From Chlorokybus atmophyticus (taxonomy: Eukaryota > Streptophyta > Chlorokybophyceae > Chlorokybales > Chlorokybaceae), in assembly GCA_009103225.1 (NCBI GenBank), contig RHPI01001715.1, positions 454,099-518,098 of the forward strand: a DNA stretch of 64,000 nt, read 5' to 3'. Both the position numbers and the translations under genes were made by a program. Positions 11,501 to 23,415 of this stretch are shown here, piece by piece. Within the stretch, counting starts at the first letter, position 1; every line of letters begins with the position of its first letter. Under the pieces are notes generated by a model, which was given only the letters and a program-made list of their open reading frames with translations, searched no databases and was not told where the DNA came from.

Positions 11501-12789
11501 ACTTACGGTTTTGTTTACAAGTGTACTAGGTGTACTAGCTGTAAGCCTAGTCCGCGGCGCTGCAGCACCGGACTGTCCACAGCGTGCGCGTCAGTGCGCT
11601 TGGAAACCTATGTGCGAGCTTAACAGATGGCAGAGCTGTCGCTGCTCATGGCGCTGGGAGCAGTGGAGGCGACGCCGGCGGCGGCGAGCCGTGGGTGATG
11701 TTTGTGTTGTCGTAGCAGCTCTCTTTGCTGTCTTTGCTAGTTATTACAGTAGCAATCACCATTGTGCCAGCGGTCGTGTTCCTTTGTGCGCATGCACGCA
11801 CAGGCAGATGCTGAGCAGTGCTGCTACCAGAGCGTCTACAGTTATCACATTGTCCTTGTTGTCGTCACTGATGCCTATACAGCAATTAATTGATCGTTCT
11901 TTTTCTGCTGGCTTGCTGACAGCAGCTGTTGCTGATGTTGCAGCGCATGACGATGCCCGCAACTACCAGTTTGACGACAAGTGCTGTCGTTTTCGTCAAC
12001 TGAATGTGTAAGCTTTGGGTTTTGTTGGTGACTACTACTGCTGCAGCAATAGTATTGGTCGTTCATCACGGCCACAGCAACTGCTATGATGTCACTATCC
12101 GTGTTGCAGTTGTTAGTTGAGGTTGTACTTGTTGCAGCCTCTGCAGCACAGCCGCTGCAGTTGCCATGCCATGGTTGCGACGGCCACCAATGCTATTGTC
12201 ATTCCTTGTTGCGATTGTCTTCTGTAAAACAATGAGGTTTTAACAAGATAGAGGAGCTAGAGTAGCTGATAGCTAAATTAGCAAGAGAACATTGGTCATT
12301 TGTTCTTCATGGAGCGCAGCGTGACTGCAGTTTACTGCTTGTTTCGTGCAGTTCACTAAACAGAGTCAGAGGAACGTTGGCCTAGTTGTAAGCGCTTCAA
12401 TTTGTAGCTGTTGCAGCTATTGATGTGCAGTTATAGTTGCAGAAGCTGGAGCGGCAGCACACGCTAGGGAGAGCTATGGGAGAGGAGGAGCGTAGACGGC
12501 AGGAGCTACTGGCGATCATGGACAGCCTACATGTGAGAGCACATCGGCAAGAGATTTGCACAAAGAGACTGTTAGTACTACTCGCGCTCAGACCACACGG
12601 TGTGGTCTGAGCGCGCACATGCACACACGCACCCGCATGCGTACTCTCACTAGCCCACTCCCCTCTCCCTCCCTTCTTCCTTGTCTCCCCTCTACCCATC
12701 AGCCGCTTTTCTCCCTGCCCCTATAACCACCACTACAGCAGCCCTTCTCGCGACGGCTGCCAGCAGCTCCTCCCAAATTTTCGGTGGGC

Positions 12790-12876
12790 ACATCAACAGT
12801 CGGAGACTGTTGATGTACCTACCCAACAGTCCTTCAATCAATAGCCCACTGTTGACAGTCGACACGACTGTCAACA
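12790..12876. repeat. Pair of GACTGTTGA-type palindromes
   Basis: Arms 12790-12801/12805-12816 (ACATCAACAGTC core) and 12850-12861/12865-12876 (TGTTGACAGTCG core) are perfect 12-bp inverted repeats with 3-base loops, inside element C. Confidence 0.8.
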
Positions 12877-13313
12877 ACCAACCGTCGAGGACTGTTGGTG
12901 GTTGACAGTTGTCCAACATCTAACTCTTGCAGGTGCGCACAAAGGCTTGCATACTCTGCCTTCTTTCAAGCAAATTGCGCATGCATGCGCAGTGAATGCG
13001 CAGACCAAGGAGGCTCCATTGCACAGGTGAGTATCGTGGTCTGAGAACAGCACACTAGCTTGGATTGCACTCACTAACATACCAGCACACCGCATCCCTC
13101 CACACGCATGTATGCACGCGTGTTTCACACATAGTGAAGGCGCACGAACACACACGCACATGCGCAATCAAAGCATGCACTTGCTCACATGCGCATGCAC
13201 AGGCCACGCATGCTAGCCAGTGCTGGGCTGCAAGGCAACGCCCCATCCCCACTGCAGTGACTCAACGGGTGCGAGCAACCAAGTGAGTATTCTTTGCGGA
13301 CAGCCCCTCCCCC

Positions 13314-14077
13314 NNNNNNNNNNNNNNNNNNNNNNNNNNNNNNNNNNNNNNNNNNNNNNNNNNNNNNNNNNNNNNNNNNNNNNNNNNNNNNNNNNNNNNN
13401 NNNNNNNNNNNNNNNNNNNNNNNNNNNNNNNNNNNNNNNNNNNNNNNNNNNNNNNNNNNNNNNNNNNNNNNNNNNNNNNNNNNNNNNNNNNNNNNNNNNN
13501 NNNNNNNNNNNNNNNNNNNNNNNNNNNNNNNNNNNNNNNNNNNNNNNNNNNNNNNNNNNNNNNNNNNNNNNNNNNNNNNNNNNNNNNNNNNNNNNNNNNN
13601 NNNNNNNNNNNNNNNNNNNNNNNNNNNNNNNNNNNNNNNNNNNNNNNNNNNNNNNNNNNNNNNNNNNNNNNNNNNNNNNNNNNNNNNNNNNNNNNNNNNN
13701 NNNNNNNNNNNNNNNNNNNNNNNNNNNNNNNNNNNNNNNNNNNNNNNNNNNNNNNNNNNNNNNNNNNNNNNNNNNNNNNNNNNNNNNNNNNNNNNNNNNN
13801 NNNNNNNNNNNNNNNNNNNNNNNNNNNNNNNNNNNNNNNNNNNNNNNNNNNNNNNNNNNNNNNNNNNNNNNNNNNNNNNNNNNNNNNNNNNNNNNNNNNN
13901 NNNNNNNNNNNNNNNNNNNNNNNNNNNNNNNNNNNNNNNNNNNNNNNNNNNNNNNNNNNNNNNNNNNNNNNNNNNNNNNNNNNNNNNNNNNNNNNNNNNN
14001 NNNNNNNNNNNNNNNNNNNNNNNNNNNNNNNNNNNNNNNNNNNNNNNNNNNNNNNNNNNNNNNNNNNNNNNNNNNNN
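13314..14077. other. Assembly gap (N run, 764 bases)
   Basis: All bases are N. It is followed by a (CG)n tract at 14078-14100, suggesting a simple repeat that was not assembled. Any open frame crossing it is an artefact. Confidence 0.99.
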
Positions 14078-14499
14078 CGCGCGCGCGCGCGCGCGCGCGC
14101 TAGCAGAGTGCTCATTGCCTAACGCTGTTGACAGCACCACCATGGCGGAGTTGACGGCAACCAGCACATGGTCATCAACTCCCTCTTCCCCTTGTCCCTC
14201 CATTTGCGCTGCTGGTGGCTGCCCCGGCACACCACCCACAACACCACGAAGCTCTTTGTAGTCTTCCACGTTGAGTGTCTCAACCACCCTCCTATGTGTA
14301 TGCTGCCATATACATATGGACACGATTATGCTGACACCTGTTGTGTGATGCAACAGTCAGGAACTAGTTTGATCTCTTTGTGGTGAGGTCTGACACAAAC
14401 CAGCGGCTTATCGCCCAATGCTGACACACGCCCCTCCCTCCCTCCCGCCCTCCTGTCCACTTCATATTCATCGAGGACACTTTTCCTGCCGGTTTGTGC

Positions 14500-15930
14500 T
14501 TGTGTGCATATGTCTGCGCGTGCGTCTGCACTGGCACACATGTGTACACCCACATATCAACAATTCGTGGGACAGTCGGCGCGTGCACATGTGTGCACAC
14601 ACATGCATTGACAGTCCGCGCGACAGTCTTTACATGTGTCTGCGCTTTCACACGTGTGCACACGCGTGACACACCGTTTGTGTGTGACAGAATCACATAA
14701 CTCACCGACTCTGCCTACAAATAGGAGTGTACTTGTGTACATAACCACATACAAGCGCGCACGTGGACATACGCATGCGCATGCACACATGCATGTCTGC
14801 GTGTGTCAGCGTGGCATGCGCACGCACTTGCATTGTGACTTATGCTGCAGCTGGTTGTGACTCGCAGTTGTTGAAGCATTTGTAGTGTGGCACCTGCACA
14901 CAGGCACCTGCATGCACGTATTCTCACTATCCCAGTCCCCTCTCCCTCCCTCCTCCTGCGTCCCCCTCACCCAAGAGTCCCCCAACCACCAACTCTGCCC
15001 GGAGCCCATCAACAAAGCCCTTTCCTTGACAGCCTTCGGGTGTTGGCTCTCAACCAACAGTCGGGGACTGTTGGTCTACTCAGCCCTTCCCTTGACAGCC
15101 CCTTGACAGCCCCTTCCTTGCAAAGAGCTGTCAATTGACAACCCTGGTGACAGCCTCAACTGTTGAGTTTTGACACTTGGTTTGGACTGTTACCTCCCAA
15201 TATGCGCGCGCAGGCCCTACTCGTGGACGGGTGGGTTTACAACTTGTGCTGAGCGGTGCGTGTCTTACAATAGTCGTTTGTATGTGTCAACAGTCTTGCA
15301 TGTTAGCAAGTGTGCACGTTTTGGTCAACAGTCCTGCATGTTAACACGCGCGCGTGCGTGCGCGCGCGTGCGTGTGTGCGTGTGTGCTTGCGTACACACC
15401 GCACTTTTTGCTGCTTGTATGCATTGCAACCCACTCAATGCTCATGCCAGCTGACTCTATGCTTGAACTCCTCACAGGACGGATAAACGCTGGTTGGCAG
15501 TCTTCGATTGCTAAGAGGACAACCCTTATATGTTTATGTTTGACAGTCGAGGGCTGTCGGACAGCCCTCGACTGTCAAACCAATCAGTACTGTCGGTTTC
15601 AATGTTCTTCAAGGTACGCACAAGGGTTGTCTGCGTGCCATTGTGCCATGTGTCTTTCTTGCACAGGCTCATACAACGGTGCACAATTGCATCAAACACA
15701 AGCAGCGCCACCCATACTAGAAGCTGCGCGTGCATGCTTGCACACACGCTTGCGCGCGCATGCTCGCGCACACATTTGCATACAGCGCACGCAGTCCCAC
15801 ACGAGTCTGCATAGCAAAACGTTCATGCGCGTGCATGCACACGCACACGCATTTACTCATACGCATTCAGTTGCACACAGTCCAACACAAGTCTGCACGG
15901 TAACACATTTACGCGCGTGCAGGTACAGCG
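14500..15930. repeat. CA/CG alternating purine-pyrimidine tracts in element C
   Basis: Dispersed CACACGCGCA/TGTGCGTG tracts, notably 14500-14680, 14740-14830, 15345-15400 and 15740-15920. I see no domain-bearing exon in this stretch. Confidence 0.7.
15538..15580. repeat. Perfect 21-bp-arm palindrome
   Basis: Arms 15538-15558 and 15560-15580 are exact reverse complements around one base; the core is GACAGTCGAGGGCTGTC. Confidence 0.9.
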
Positions 15931-16139
15931 AGCTGCACCCTGGTTGAAGGCTAAGTAAGCTTGGAGTCTGAAGGGCGGGGTTTATAGGTCACGTACCATT
16001 GATGATGATACAGCTTTGCACTTGTAAGATGTAATGTAGGCGAGCACACGCAGTTTTGAGCTGCTGATCTGCTTTGGATTGCATGTGCTCATGCGGTGTT
16101 TGATGTAAATGCCGCACCAGATCTGATCCGCAGGATGTG

Positions 16140-16481
16140 TTGCCCACATGCAAGGACCAGTCATGGTCCATGTTTGCATGCCAAACTTGCAATGGTTGGG
16201 ACCATGCATGGTCCGTACAAGTTCATATGCATGGACCGCTTGGCTCTGTGTTGGCGTGGCATACTCGGGACCATAAATGGTCCACAAAATGTCATGTGTT
16301 TCGTGCACCAGCCATGGTGCATACCAAGGGACATGGGGACCTATGATGTGAAATACGGACTATGCATGGTTCGACAGTCGATAAAAAATGGACGTACATG
16401 GTTCGTGAATTTCACTTGGCAGGAGAAAATCCCGGTCTGTCGGCATGGACCATTTATGGTCCTTGAACGTCAAGCAATGTG
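16140..16481. repeat. Right subterminal palindromes and TIR of element C
   Basis: Repeated GGACCATNNATGGTCC sites, for example at 16199-16212 and 16447-16462, ending in the inverted repeat that closes at 16481. Confidence 0.75.
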
Positions 16482-17340
16482 ATGTCCATCGAGCAACTAG
16501 CCAATCGCAATCCCTGTTGCATGCATGGCTTCTTGCTCTCTTCATGCCCCTTATACATGAGAACATGGCCTCGAGCGGCGATCGCCTCAGCCTCACCTGA
16601 GCTGAGCTTCACAATTGCGCTTTTAATCTCGGTGACCGTGTTGTGCATCATCACATGTATGTACACGTCTTTCACGAGGGACTCGATAAGCTCTCAATAA
16701 TCACACTCCACTCCCTACTCAAGGTGGCTACCAAACCTTTATACCACTTGTCGCTCTCCCGACCTGGCACACAATGTGTCCAAGGCCCTCAAGGCCTTAT
16801 CACTGTGCGCTGACCTATCAGCACAAGCTAACATTGTTAAACACAGGACATCAACCTCGAGAATATCAAATTCCCTTGGTTTTTCATTTGCATTCAAGTG
16901 GAAGAATCCTACCATGGAATCACAGCATAGGCTCTCCTGGTACAGTAGTACTTGCGGATTGCCCACAGGCATCACTTAGCCTTGCGATTGTCATCGCATT
17001 GGTAAATTGCACTACCACAATATGGTCATGTGGTTTGTCAACTTGGCTTTCTTTCGTAGTGCTGTCACACTTTGGTGGCAACTCATATATTTGGGCCAGA
17101 GGCCTCAGGCACTGACCGAAACTCTGTGTTAGCCCTTATTGATGCCTTGTGTAGTTGATCACACCCAAGGCTATATAGGCTCAAGAGTAGACCTACATGA
17201 GAGCACACCTCACAAGCACTACACATGCTCATGAGTTGAAATCCCACTGAGTCTCTTTTCACTTCCATAAGTAAGAGACAGAGAATAACTTTGGCCAGCC
17301 TTATAGGCGTGACACGCCCGGGTTGGACACCACAATGCAT
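16482..17340 (-). pseudogene. Retroelement gag remnant, upstream part
   Basis: Minus-strand frames in this stretch lead into the 10607-11203 remnant. The last segment (16675-16485) is open and helix-rich (EIKSAIVKLSSGEAEAI) and runs in frame across the element C insertion point once one ATG copy is removed. Further upstream the frame shifts and has stops (16740-17340). Identification as gag rests on its position before the protease; I see no zinc knuckle. Confidence 0.45.
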
Positions 17341-19088
17341 CGCGGTGTGTCCAAACAGGCGTATGATGTCTTCAGCATTGACGCACCAGCAAGTCTAGCG
17401 CACATTGTGCAAGAGTTTCAGCATGAATGCACCTTTTATGTGTATGCGCATATGTGATTAAAGAGATGAGGAGTTAGCTGTATGATAGCTAACATAAGCA
17501 CACATTCTATGAATGTCCAGAACATCTCAACTCGTTTACCAGGGCGCAACTAATTATTACGCCGTAACAGATAGTTCCGGCATGCCTTGTCTTTTGTATC
17601 GGTGTACAATGCTTAACTGTCTATGTCATAGAAGCTAAAAAGAGCGCAGGTGAGTGCATTGAGTGATGTATCAACTTATAGTGTTTAGTTGTCCATAACA
17701 CCTCGGTACCCATCAATGTAATTGAGTGGCTTTTCTTATGTATCAATAGACAATCAGCGACGTTCCCACACCGTGTACGACTCAGCAACCACTTAAGGTG
17801 GTATGCACTTTTACGGCCTAACAATGGAGCATCGTGCGCCCTTTTTATAGCCGCCCGATAAGGGAGCACAACTCAGGAATTATGTGCACAAAATGAAGTA
17901 AGTTCACATGACACTAGTATACAATACTTGCTGTCATGTCAACAGCCCACTGCGTAGCAAATAGTCCACCTAACACCGTCAATTAACAAACCGTTAGTAA
18001 TAATCCTCTCTGCGCCCACTCATTGCAATCTACCTGCCCATGTCGTTTGCAGAATCATATGCAGTTAATCATTCACTCAAAATACATGTCGATTGTAAGA
18101 TGTGTCACGTAATTGAATTTCGCACATTGGATTATGTTCTTTTTTTTTCCCCGACTCTTGAAGGGTAATCAGCAAACACAAAGCGTTGTTATCGATTTAG
18201 CATAAAGCGGGTTCATATTCAGATACTGGTATCAACCATTATGCCAACTTTCTCAATGAGGGGCCGTGGGAAAAAAACCTAGGAAGGGGTGGTGATGGTG
18301 GGAACGGTAGGCGGGGTGGTCGTGGGCGAAGCAGCAGAAAGTAGGTATCAGCACAGGCTGGAACATTGCGATTGTGGATTTAGTACATCAGATGGTAGAC
18401 ATACCTAATAATGTTAACAATATGAATATGATTTGGGGCCATGTGATATTCAGCTGACCCTATTGCAAAACTCTGCGTGCTTGAAAGTGAATGCTATGAA
18501 AAGTAAGGGCTGCACGTATATACAATCATATTATAATAACGAATGCTATGCACAGCCTTACGTAAAACCGCACTTATTGTTGCAGCGAGCAAACATCATT
18601 CAGGATCGTAAACATCATAATGATGTTTATGAATCTACACTCTAAGTGCAGAATGTAGTAGCATGTGTAAAGTTCTACATTACTTAACGGTGAATAATGT
18701 TGATCATAGCTCTGGGTATCATCAAAAAGCTAAAGTCAACATTTACCGCTGCAGTGTATGGTGACACTTTAATATATACCACTTAAATTGTCACAGCAAC
18801 ATACAACGAGACATAAAATATAAATGTTTATTTGAAAAATGTGTGAACATGCATACATGACTAGTGTGTATGCTGCCTGACATTCATCGCGAACTAAGAT
18901 GAACGTGCACATATGATTATGACTATTACTAAGTGTTTGGTTGTGGATAGTGTAAATATTCACACTTAAATAGGACTTGGTGTGTATGCTGTTTGCTGAA
19001 CATTGCCGAACAACATCAACGTTCACATACTCATCAGCGTACATTTGTTGTGATCATATATAATTTGGAGTGGATATCTAAGCTACTT
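17341..19088. other. AT-richer stretch without recognisable gene
   Basis: Only short frames, a T8 run near 18136 and no recognisable domain. Base composition is clearly more AT-rich than the flanking transposons. Confidence 0.5.
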
Positions 19089-19345
19089 TGAAAAGGGGGG
19101 TGCTACCGCCCCCTTTATCCCCTACCCCAACACCACCACCAGCCACGCCGCCGGCGCCGCTGCCGGGGCAGCTGCCAGACCACAAGATCCTCTGGCTATG
19201 GTGATATGCTGCTGCGTTAGCAGCGCCGCCATGCGGTTGATATCAATGTGAGACCTGAGTCTCACAACGATATCAGTGTTAGCGATAAGCTAACATTACA
19301 TTAAGGTCATAAAGGCCCTAATACGGCTCAATTGGCTGTTTATTA
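19089..19345 (-). repeat. Ty3/gypsy LTR (3' side of minus-strand element)
   Basis: Shares most of its length with 47351-47619, from a GGGGGGTGCTACCGCCCC block to GGCTGTTTATTA. The purine-rich AAGTAGGGGG on the minus strand (19355-19346) directly precedes it and fits a polypurine tract for plus-strand priming. Confidence 0.75.
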
Positions 19346-19464
19346 CCCCCTACTTAGGCTTAAGTGTCCTCATTAAAGGGCTAGCAAGGCCCCAACGTGA
19401 GCACGAAAACCTGAATAGAAGGAGAACCATGGCCGAAGCGGTAAAGATGTCTGCTAGCACCCTT

Positions 19465-20986
19465 TTACCGTCCGCGTGCGGACGCATCACTCCAGTACGC
19501 CCGAAGAATCTTTTGGCAGTTGGTAAGATTCTTTTCGGGTTCCCACGTGTTGTGTTCAACACTATACCCTTCCCATTTCACAAAGTAAGTTGGCGCGCGT
19601 CCGCATCGGGGCTTACGGTGACTCAAAATTGCTTCCACCTTGTACTCAAAGGTATCATCGCAATCCACTGCGACAGGGGGTGGAGGAGGTTGAACCCGAC
19701 CGTCTGAACGGTACGGTTTCAGTACACTCACATGAAACACGTTATGTATACGTATGAATTGTAGTAACTTCAAATGATCCGCGTGAGTGCCGACCCGATC
19801 AGCCACTTTAAAGGGGCCTATTCAGCAAGGGAAAAACTTACGGGTACCCACTCCCTTGATGGATATGTTCTTAGTGTTTGAAAGCACCGAGTTGCCCACA
19901 TCATAATCGGCCTGCCTACGATGCTTATCAGCTTGGGCTTTCTGTCTGTCTTGCGCTGCGCGCAGATAGCTCTTTGCCAATGCTAACCTGTCTTGCATGG
20001 CCGCAGCCATCTCGCGCGCTGCAGGCACGCGAGTCAAGTCGTTAGCCGGCAACTTGATACTCGCAGGACTTTGTGGATGCACTCCGTAATTTAGGGAAAA
20101 ACGGAGTTTCCTGCACACTCTCTTGCCATGTATTGTTAATCGCGAACGCAGCCATTGGAAGATAAACATCCCAATCAGACTGATTCGGACACATAATGAC
20201 GGATGGTTTCCTCAATCACTTGATTGGCACGTTCAGTCTGACCATCAGCCTGCCGTTGAGAAGCCGTACGCATGTGCTGCTGTATGTGCAGGAAGTTGCA
20301 TAGCAACTTCCAAAACTGAGCCACAATCCTCGGGTCACGGGCAGAGACAATGTTGCGTGGCAAGCCATGCAACTTGAACACTGACGCGACAAAAACCATT
20401 GCTAGATCACGAGAGCCTATCTCCGTACGACAAGGAACAATGTGAACCATTTTTGTCAAACGATCCACAAATACTACAACCGCAGTATGACCCAACGCTG
20501 TGTCAGGGAGCTCAATGATAAGGTCCATACTCACACTTTCCCACTTACTGTTAGGAACTGGTAACGGCCGCAGTAGCCCAACGGGTTTTGACGTAACGTT
20601 TTGTCACGTTGACATTTGTTACACGTGTCCACATACTGCTTTACATCAATAGGCAACGATGGCCACCAATACAACTGTTGCGCTGCCTTAGTGGTCTTGC
20701 GACTACCAAAGTGCCCAACGTACAATGGATCGTGTATATCCGCTATGCACTTTACACGCACTTCAGCATGGTCAGGTATTACTAGACTGTTGCTCATGTA
20801 ATACAGATTGTCACGTTTGTCGAACATTTGCAAGGTGTCTGCAATAGAAAACCACGGGTCCAAAATGTACCCCTGTACAACAGCTTGCACAGACTTATCA
20901 TTAAGAGACAATGTGCTGCGTGTCGCGAGTAATTGCGCGCACATTACCGCCAGTAATGATGGGCAGCGACTTAAAGGGTTAGCCAC
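19465..20986 (-). pseudogene. Gypsy Pol: integrase and chromodomain
   Basis: Read from right to left. A zinc-binding HHCC-type N-terminus is at about 20750-20570 (CNKCQRDK). The integrase core follows at 20534-20175: SMDLIIELPD with the first catalytic Asp, then FVDRLTKMVH, a second Asp region (SARDPRIVAQFW) and QTERANQVIEE with the catalytic Glu. A C-terminal chromodomain is at about 19680-19500 (YFVKWEGYSVEHNTWEP). Chromodomain integrases target chromatin in chromoviruses. A frameshift between 20590 and 20531 separates the zinc-binding part from the core, and another lies near 19820. Confidence 0.85.
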
Positions 20987-21850
20987 ATTGGTTCTACTCG
21001 GCTAATACACCCAATCAAAGGTGAACCTGGACAAAAACTCATTCCAGCGCGCTTGCCGTCTCGACAAGCTTTGATGTGTTGAGAAATACATCAATGGGTT
21101 GTGATCAGTCACAACAATGAACTGAACACCCTAATTAACATTTTCATATCTCAAGAGCATGAACTATACCCAACAGTTCTTGCTCTGTTGTAGTGTAGTT
21201 CACATCTGCAGGAATGAACTTCCTACTCTTATAAGCACAAGGTCTGCCATCTTGCAACAATACCGCACTACACCCAAGTGTTGATGCGTCACTAACCACT
21301 GGTAAGTGTTGTCCCAATTTGGCAGTGCTAACACCGGCGCTGATGTTAAAGCCAACTTCACCTTTTCATAGCAGCTTCTTATGCTGTCGTCCAAGTGAAC
21401 GGGGCATCTTTACGCAACAGCTTGGTCAAAGGCATGACAACTGTCAAGTACCCCATTATGAACTTGCATAAGTAGTGTGCCAACCCTAGAACCGACCTTA
21501 GTTGATGGACATTCTGAGGTTGGGGCCACTCCTTCACAACCTGCACTTTGCGAGGGTCAGGCTTGATACCCGCACCACTCACAATGTGATCAAGAAAGGG
21601 CAACTCCGTTTTACAAAAATTACACTTGGTGAGATTTGCCATCAAACAATGCTTGCGCAATCTTGCAAACACCGCTTCCAAGTGTTGCCTATTTTCTTCC
21701 TTTTGTTTACTGAAGACAATGATGTCATCCAAGTGTATCATGACCTGTTGACCAAGCATATCACCAAAAGTTTTATTCATTTCCTGCAAAACACAGCGGG
21801 TGCATTAATTAGTCCAAAAGGTAATACTTTGTACGTTGCAAATTTTACAC
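20987..21850 (-). pseudogene. Gypsy Pol: reverse transcriptase C-terminal part and RNase H
   Basis: From 21850 leftward: YKVLPFGLINAPA, then the active-site motif as HLDDIIVF (21730-21690), thumb/connection residues, and RNase H with TTEQELL and TDHNPLMYF at 21180-21080. In-frame TAG codons lie at 21133-21131 and 21004-21002. The N-terminal RT part is not here; a complementary piece is at 43.4-43.8 kb. Confidence 0.85.
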
Positions 21851-22234
21851 GGTGACTGACTAAGGACTGAGGGACTGACGGGTACCTGAGCCTGCCTGCC
21901 GCTGCCTGAAATGTTACTTTTGGATTGTTGGTTTTGCCACTGGCTTGAGTGGACTGACGCAGACGGCCGCGGGCCGAAAGTGGTTGTCAGTGGCACTGAC
22001 CGGCCGAGAGTTGTCAACCAGGTACCCTTTGGTCGATGTGCACAGACGACCGTCAGCCGGTAGTTACGGACAGCTGACAGCAATAGCCGGCAGTTTCTTT
22101 GCCGTTACACTGCTTTTAGTATGTAACCCTTACCATTTGACAAAAGTTGGCAATTCTTGCCGTACGCCAGCAGCAACATGCCATGCAGCTTGTACAAACC
22201 TTGGACTGATAGTTTGGTCTTGCACCTGTAAGCC
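21851..22234. other. Spacer between gypsy fragment and CACTA copy B
   Basis: Contains ACTGAC-rich short repeats and no recognisable gene. It marks the left junction of the material that separates the two gypsy parts. Confidence 0.45.
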
Positions 22235-23415
22235 CACATGGCGCCTGCAGTGCGTGCCGTTCATGGCACAAGCAGTCAACTTCTTCAGCGCAGACGGCAC
22301 AACTAGGCTGTGCTGTCGGGACTTCATGGTAGAAAAAGCCGTCCGCAATCGGTACGCAGACTGCAGTCTTCATACGTAGACAGCAAAGGCGCCGACGTCG
22401 GCGCCATTGCTGCCTTGTGCCATTGACGGCACAAGACAGTCCAAGTTGAAGTCAGCACAACAGAGCTGGTGCCGTGATCGGTACAAGGTTCCACATCCCG
22501 ATCACGGCACGAGACCAGTGATCCGTTGACGGTTTGCAACTCATTGTGCCGCTACCGGTGCACAAAACTTTGCTGAGAGCGGCACAGTAGACTTGTACCG
22601 TAGCAAAGCAGCAGCCTTCTCTCCTCCTGCGCTGTAACCGGCAGCGGATTACAGCAGGGGCTTGTGCCGAGAACGGCACAACACACTCGTATCGATCAGC
22701 AGCCTTGGAGCTGAGCTGGGCCGGAGCTCGAGCTGAGCTGCAAGCTTTGAGGAAGAGAAGGAGGCGGCGGCGTGAGCTGCTGCTGCTGGGTTACTTGGAG
22801 AAGCCAATGGCGTGAGCTGGTGCTGGTGCTGCTGCTGCTGAGCTACTTATGAGAAGAAGCTGCTTTTACCAAGAAGCAGAAGCTGGCAGAAAACACACAG
22901 CAGCTGGAGCTGGAGCTGAGCTGCGGCAGGTTAAGTGAAGCTGTGTCTGGGTTCTTGGGTTCTTGGGGACGGTGGCTCAGCTGCTGCTGCTGTTGAACTA
23001 AGCTGATGCTACGAAGCGAAACTGCTGCTGCTGCAAAGCGGAACTGCTGCTGCTGCGGAGCAAAACTGCTGCTGCTGCGGAGCGGAGCTACTAACAAGCT
23101 GCTGGGGAGAAGGAGCTACTTCTGCTCACGAGCTCTTGTTGGTAAGGCTTATGCTAGCTTGTTATTGTTGCTTGATCTACTCTGTCAATGAGGCTTGGTC
23201 GAGAGTGTCTGCCTTACAGTCTGTTATCTTGCTGCTGGGCGTCTTGCATGCAGTCTCACTTGTTTATGGTGAATGCTTGTAGTTGCTCTGTTTTCGTTTG
23301 CTGAATCCAAGATGTTAGTGACCGCTGCTGCCAACTATTAGCCCCCAAGTTGTCCCTCATATGCTGTCACTGTTAGCAGTATTCAAGTCCAACTTACATG
23401 CAATCATTTGCAGCC

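Larger units (their letters stand above)
11204..16481. mobile_element. CACTA-like DNA transposon C, 3-bp TSD
   Basis: Left end CACACGGCTTTACGTTCAA and right end (minus strand) CACATTGCTTGACGTTCAA match at 22 of 26 positions over the inverted repeat. The element is flanked by ATG at 11201-11203 and 16482-16484, the 3-bp target duplication expected for CACTA elements. GGACCATNNATGGTCC palindromes cluster at both ends. No transposase domain is recognisable inside; exon-like pieces with GT-AG borders exist but encode nothing I know, and part is hidden by the assembly gap. It is probably non-autonomous. Confidence 0.8.

Noticed and set aside
13213-14353. Long open frames of up to 363 codons on both strands
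   Set aside because: They consist almost wholly of unknown residues from the 764-base N gap.
15538-15580. Palindrome as a transcription terminator
   Set aside because: No T-run follows, it is in a transposon interior, and intrinsic terminators of this kind are not expected in nuclear Pol II genes.
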